Assembly (NCBI RefSeq): GCF_902498825.1
Contig: NZ_LR701459.1
Span: 3,085,890-3,149,889 of the forward strand
Direction of reading: 5' to 3'
Length of the DNA stretch: 64,000 nucleotides
DNA from: Rhizobium sp. EC-SD404
Lineage (GTDB): Bacteria > Pseudomonadota > Alphaproteobacteria > Rhizobiales > Rhizobiaceae
This document shows positions 60,308-64,000 of this stretch, piece after piece. Positions within the stretch are counted from its first letter, which is position 1. Every line of letters starts with the position of its first letter. The translations under genes and the position numbers were made by a program. The notes below the pieces were generated by a model, which searched no databases, was not told the origin of the DNA, and saw only the letters and a list, made by a program, of their open reading frames with translations.

Positions 60308-61210
60308 ATGTCCCTCACCTTCGATACCAAATTCGAGCCTGCTCATGGGACGCCCGTGCCGGTGGCGGAGGGTGTCGTCAGGATCACCGCACCGAATTCG
60401 GGGCCTCTCACCTTCCACGGCACCAACAGCTACATCGTCGGAACGGAGACGCTTTGCGTCATCGATCCGGGTCCCGAGATGGAATCGCACTATCAGGCCC
60501 TCATCGCCGCGATCGCCGGCCGGCCGGTCAGCCATATCGCCGTCAGCCACACCCATCGGGATCATTCGCCCCTGTCGCGGCGCCTTGCGAAAGACACCGG
60601 CGCGATGGTGATTGCTGAAGGACCGCACCGGGCCGCACGCCCGCTCTATCTCGGCGAGGTCAATCCGCTCGAAGAGGCCTCTGACATGGAGTTCATACCG
60701 GATCTCTCGCTCGAAGACGGTGCGGTTATCGACGGCGACGGCTGGCGCCTGACGACGATCCACACGCCAGGCCACACGGCCAATCATGCCGCTTTCGCGC
60801 TGGAGGATGGCGTGGTTTTTTCGGCCGACCACGTGATGGCGTGGGCAACGACCATCGTGGCCCCGCCGGACGGTGCGATGTCCGATTTCATGGCGTCCCT
60901 CGACCGGATGCTGGAACGCGACGACCGCCTCTATCTGCCGGGCCATGGCGGCCCGGTGTACAAGCCTCGCGCGTTTCTCAGAGGGCTGAAGACCCATCGG
61001 CGGATGCGCGAAACGGCGATCCTCGAGCGGGTCCGACAAGGCGACCGCACGGTCGCCGATATCGTGGCGGTGATTTACCGGGAGACAGACAAACGGCTTC
61101 ACGGGGCGGCTGCTCTGTCCGTGCTCGCCCATTTGGAAGACCTCGTGGCGCGCGGCGCCGTCACCACCGACGGCCCCCCGGCCATCGATGCGATCTATCT
61201 GCCGGCCTGA
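60308..61210 (+). CDS. MBL-fold metallohydrolase (LACTB2/RNase Z-like)
   Basis: A 300-aa metallo-beta-lactamase-fold hydrolase. The metal motif is SHTHRDHSP (HxHxDH), with HTPGHTANHAAFAL, a SADHVM Asp, and LPGHGGPV as the last His. The C-terminal helical domain is the LACTB2-type extension. It may be an endoribonuclease or thioester hydrolase. ATG at 60308 at the start of the divergent gap with bioY. Confidence 0.9.
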   Translation: MSLTFDTKFEPAHGTPVPVAEGVVRITAPNSGPLTFHGTNSYIVGTETLCVIDPGPEMESHYQALIAAIAGRPVSHIAVSHTHRDHSPLSRRLAKDTGAMVIAEGPHRAARPLYLGEVNPLEEASDMEFIPDLSLEDGAVIDGDGWRLTTIHTPGHTANHAAFALEDGVVFSADHVMAWATTIVAPPDGAMSDFMASLDRMLERDDRLYLPGHGGPVYKPRAFLRGLKTHRRMRETAILERVRQGDRTVADIVAVIYRETDKRLHGAAALSVLAHLEDLVARGAVTTDGPPAIDAIYLPA

Positions 61211-61368
61211 TGCGTTACCGTGTACCGCGCGGCATCAAGCACCCTGATGCGCATCGCCGGCATGCAGATCGTGATGATCGAGACCGGAGATGACCCCGGA
61301 CATGCGGTTTCGAGAGCGATATTCGATCACGCGAGGTGGGCTGCGGAAATCCCCGAAATACTCAGATC

Positions 61369-61758
61369 CTACTCTTCGCGACCCGTTCCATCACGATCGC
61401 CTTCATATCGTTTGGCAAGCTGAAACGGCGGCAGCCACGACTCACGACGGATTGTCCAGAGTTCGTAGGTCGGGATCAGTTGGTCGGTATCGTCCAGAAC
61501 TCCGAGGCTCACTTCAATCTCGTCCGCGCTGCGAGCGAAGACGGACGACCCGCAGCGAGGACAGAAGAACCGCCCAGCATAGCTTTGTGTTTCGCCATCG
61601 ATCGACACTGCATCTTGAGGGAAAATTGCAGATGCATGGAACAGAGCGCCATGATGCTTGCGGCAGTCGCGGCAGTGACAAAGACCAACTCGGTAGGGTT
61701 CTCCCGAAGCCACGATCCGGACATTGCCGCACAAGCACCCACCTGTGAACCGATTCAT
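61369..61758 (-). CDS. GFA (CENP-V/glutathione-dependent formaldehyde-activating) family protein
   Basis: A 129-aa zinc-binding protein. The Zn motif GGCLCGNVRI, CHCRDCRKHHG and FCPRCGSSVF are intact. GFA-family proteins include a glutathione-dependent formaldehyde-activating enzyme (the Gfa name), but the activity of most members is untested. Isolated gene. Confidence 0.9.
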   Translation of the reverse strand: MNRFTGGCLCGNVRIVASGEPYRVGLCHCRDCRKHHGALFHASAIFPQDAVSIDGETQSYAGRFFCPRCGSSVFARSADEIEVSLGVLDDTDQLIPTYELWTIRRESWLPPFQLAKRYEGDRDGTGREE

Positions 61759-61820
61759 GCCTGCGTCTCCTGATGAAATCGGATCACTAACATTCCTTTA
61801 CATCGCCTAGCGACGCGATG

Positions 61821-62756
61821 CTAATCGACCGCGACGCCCAGCAGTTCGGCATCCAACGCCGTCAGAAACCGCTCGATCGTGCCGGCATTCAAGCCCAGAT
61901 CATGGCCGGCGTGACGGGTGGAGGACCGCATGTCGACGCGCGTCGTCTCCACCTCCTCGATGAGCCGGATCACGACATCGGACTTGATGGCAAGGATCGG
62001 GGTCGACGCCTCGCCCTGGATGACCGCCCTCGACGGTCGCACGATCGGAGCCGCCGTCAGCGGATCGCGCGGCGCCGGCATTGGCAGCGGCGGATTGACG
62101 ATTTCGGGCGGCGGCGTGCTTTCGACCGCGTTGTCTTCGACAGTCGCCTCTTCCTCCAGTTCGGGAAGTTCGGCGGGGACGACGGGATTGAACCCCTCCG
62201 TCTCGACGATGACGATGCCGCGCTGGTCGAGGACGGTCGCGACGGCGGTGGAGACGCGATCGATCGCGCCTTCGTAGCGACGCCCGGTCAATCCGGGATA
62301 GGCGGCGGTTTGTTCCGCCAAGGTCGGTTCCCGCCGGGGCGGTACCATGCTGGACAGCCAGCTTTCTGCGAACACCGGCTCGCGCAGGAACTGGGGCTCG
62401 TCGAGGCTGTCGGTCGAGATGTCGCGCAGGTAAGGCTTTTCGATGAATTGTGCCGCCCCGATCGCCGATGGGATGACCACGGCCAGCGCCAGCATCATGC
62501 CCCAGAAGGAAGACCGCCCGCCCTTGGCGCCGACCGACCACAAACGCCAGATACCGACAAGCCCAAGCAGCAGCGCAAGCGCCGCGAAAAGCACGGACAA
62601 GGCGGTGATGGCTACGAAATTGTCGGTCTGCAGCATTCCGAAGCGCTGGCCCGTTGCGGCGAAGCCGAACAGCAGGATGCCGAAGACGCCCAAGCGGCCG
62701 GCCCATGCCCCGCTTCTCGACCCTGGCCGTTCGTATCGCACCGCCGTCCGGATCAA
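61821..62756 (-). CDS. DUF1499 membrane protein
   Basis: A 311-aa protein. The N-terminal part has three to four membrane helices (residues about 18-115). The C-terminal DUF1499 domain has SDVVIRLIEEVETTRVDMRS and AGTIERFLTALD. The central 120 residues are acidic and Pro-rich. The start is TTG at 62756, with AAGGAG 6 nt upstream; the product begins MIRTAVRYERPG. Function unknown, envelope-linked. Confidence 0.85.
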   Translation of the reverse strand: MIRTAVRYERPGSRSGAWAGRLGVFGILLFGFAATGQRFGMLQTDNFVAITALSVLFAALALLLGLVGIWRLWSVGAKGGRSSFWGMMLALAVVIPSAIGAAQFIEKPYLRDISTDSLDEPQFLREPVFAESWLSSMVPPRREPTLAEQTAAYPGLTGRRYEGAIDRVSTAVATVLDQRGIVIVETEGFNPVVPAELPELEEEATVEDNAVESTPPPEIVNPPLPMPAPRDPLTAAPIVRPSRAVIQGEASTPILAIKSDVVIRLIEEVETTRVDMRSSTRHAGHDLGLNAGTIERFLTALDAELLGVAVD

Positions 62757-62925
62757 ATGCTTCTCCTTGCCTGCCCCTGTCTGCTCTTATCCGACTCCCG
62801 CCCATCGTGTCAGCCGGTACTCAAGCTCTAGCTGCCACAGTTAAGCCAAGCTTTGCCGAAATGTATAAGCGCGTGGGCGAAAGCTCGCGGGGCGGGTCTG
62901 GTTTGGTTCAGGTACGGAGAGACCT

Positions 62926-63318
62926 ATGGGGACCTTTATCCCGTCGGCCGCGGCCGGCGTTTCCGCCAATGCAGCACCCTTATTGCCGCGACCGCGTCGC
63001 GACTACGCTCTTGATCTTCTCGAACTCGAAATGGCGCTCGACAGCGCTCAACCCTGTGCCAACGGTTTCGCAGACAGTGTCCGCGAAGTCACACGAGCAC
63101 TCGGCGGCACCTACCTGTTCGATCTTCCGGCATCCGGCATTCTGGAGGGCAAGCAGCGCATCGCAGCCCTCAGCATGCCGATCGGAGCGGGTGGCACGGT
63201 CGTTTTCGTGCTGCTGAGCGAAGATGGCTCATCGGTCAGCGTCGACATGGTCACGGAGGAAACGGCCGACCTTGCCCGTTTCGCCGAGGCTTTTCTGACG
63301 CTCCACCAACATCTTTGA
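62926..63318 (+). CDS. Hypothetical protein (130 aa)
   Basis: Small soluble protein, no recognised domain. It has predicted helix DYALDLLELEMALDSAQ near residue 26, then beta strands (AALSMPIGAGGTVVFVLLSE and SVSVDMVTEET). GGAGAGAC precedes the ATG. Divergent from the DUF1499 gene by 169 bp. I do not recognise a family. Confidence 0.65.
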   Translation: MGTFIPSAAAGVSANAAPLLPRPRRDYALDLLELEMALDSAQPCANGFADSVREVTRALGGTYLFDLPASGILEGKQRIAALSMPIGAGGTVVFVLLSEDGSSVSVDMVTEETADLARFAEAFLTLHQHL

Positions 63319-63523
63319 GCTCGTCAGAGCCCTGAAGGCGCTTCGCTGAGCGGTATGTAAGAAGGACGGAATATTTCCGTTCATTTTGCATATCGCCGGT
63401 GCTATGTGCCGGATTACAGACTCCCCGACGCCTCCACTGCGCCGCTGAGCCCGTCTGTGTGGCTTGCCGAACGTCAATCGGTGGGCCCGCTCTGCTCTTT
63501 TCGGGTGCGCTCCATTGAACGCT

Positions 63524-64000
63524 ATGTCCACAACTGCCGATCCGACGATACTCACGCTGAAGTGGGGCGATCGATATGGCTCCGACTATGTCAACACGCT
63601 CTACCGGGCTGCGGAGAGCCAAATGGCCGGGCGCAGGTTCCGCTTTCTGTGCTTCACCGATGAAAGCAGCGGACTTCTGAACACGATCGAGACGCGCCCG
63701 ATCCCCGACATGCCGATCGACCGGTCCGTCTGGACGCACGGCATGTTCCCCAAGCTTTTCATGTTCATCCCGGAAATCATCGCAATCGGCACACCGGTCC
63801 TCTTCCTCGATCTCGACGTCATGATCACCGGAGATCTGGCGCGGATGTTCGATCGCATCGCGGCTGTTGGCGGACTGCACGTCATTCGGGAATGGAACCC
63901 GACGATCTGGCGCGCCCTTCCGGTCAAGTGGCGGCCGAACCGGGGCTCGAATTCGTCCGTGGTCGGTTTTCGCGCAGGCGAGCAGCCTCATCTCTGGTCA
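63524..64000 (+). CDS. Glycosyltransferase (3' end outside window)
   Basis: ATG at 63524 opens a frame running to the right edge, at least 159 residues. The product begins MSTTADPTILTLKWGDRYGS and holds VLFLDLDVMITGDLARMF, which includes a DxD motif of retaining-type glycosyltransferases, and FRFLCFTDESSG, as in GT8-like transferases. It may modify surface polysaccharide. The C-terminus is cut off, so the class cannot be fixed. Confidence 0.8.
   Translation, partial: MSTTADPTILTLKWGDRYGSDYVNTLYRAAESQMAGRRFRFLCFTDESSGLLNTIETRPIPDMPIDRSVWTHGMFPKLFMFIPEIIAIGTPVLFLDLDVMITGDLARMFDRIAAVGGLHVIREWNPTIWRALPVKWRPNRGSNSSVVGFRAGEQPHLWS

Overview
The window is 64 kb of GC-rich (low-60s % by eye) bacterial chromosome with tight, often ATGA-overlapping genes. 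The gene content fits an alphaproteobacterium, most likely the Hyphomicrobiales (Rhizobiales): TRAP transporters, a rhizobial-type tRNA-Ile(CAU), a PmtA-like methyltransferase, an IS5/IS427-type transposase start, a cysD-cysN arrangement and several small secreted proteins of the rhizobial type. No phage, plasmid or CRISPR signature is visible. The order-level placement is an inference from gene content.

Positions 1-44.4 kb form an almost continuous catabolic island. From the left: the end of a molybdenum aldehyde dehydrogenase operon (paoB', paoA); an MgtC/DUF4010 membrane protein; and a long minus-strand operon (13.8 to 2.6 kb) holding TRAP subunits Q, M and P, a 111-aa protein, a methyltransferase, an SDR, two paralogous TIGR04076-like small proteins, a TMADH/dienoyl-CoA-reductase-type flavoprotein, a GMC oxidoreductase and two double-CMD proteins. 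A divergent plus operon follows (FAD reductase, alpha/beta hydrolase, unknown 224-aa protein, GntR regulator). Next is a minus operon of NTF2-like, hyuB, hyuA, isochorismatase-like and PEP-mutase/isocitrate-lyase-like genes. A plus operon of GntR and LeuCD-like hydro-lyase converges on a second minus-strand block (35.7 to 26.5 kb) with two TRAP systems, MarR, an opine-dehydrogenase-like gene, a 3-hydroxyacyl-CoA-dehydrogenase-like gene and a racemase-like gene. From 35.96 to 44.35 kb lies a plus operon for an aromatic acid: Rieske oxygenase reductase, alpha and beta subunits, acyl-CoA ligase, a thiolase-like protein, a DUF35-SDR fusion, a cyclase and an SDR. Regulators (two GntR/HutC, one MarR) and three TRAP importers suggest uptake and degradation of several organic acids, but no substrate can be named from sequence.

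The most unusual property of the island is that several enzymes keep the fold signature but lack the textbook catalytic residue: thiolase Cys to Gly, SDR Tyr/Lys to Phe/Asn in the DUF35 fusion, racemase Cys/Cys to His/Gly, isochorismatase-family Cys to Gly, hydrolase Ser to His, and one Fe-S Cys to Asn. The thiolase-like plus DUF35 pair resembles the Ltp2/DUF35 side-chain retro-aldolases more than true thiolases. That operon is my best candidate for an undescribed pathway.

From 44.5 to 64 kb the content is ordinary chromosome: transglutaminase-like protein, two AraC regulators, SDRs, a PmtA-like methyltransferase, an XRE regulator with a divergent epimerase, glyoxalase, GST, cupin, tRNA-Ile(CAU), a SIMPL-domain protein, small secreted and membrane proteins, YjbQ, a CHASE3-GAF-GGDEF diguanylate cyclase, cysD with a cysN stump fused to an IS5-family remnant, bioY, an MBL-fold hydrolase, a GFA protein, a DUF1499 protein and the start of a glycosyltransferase running off the right edge.
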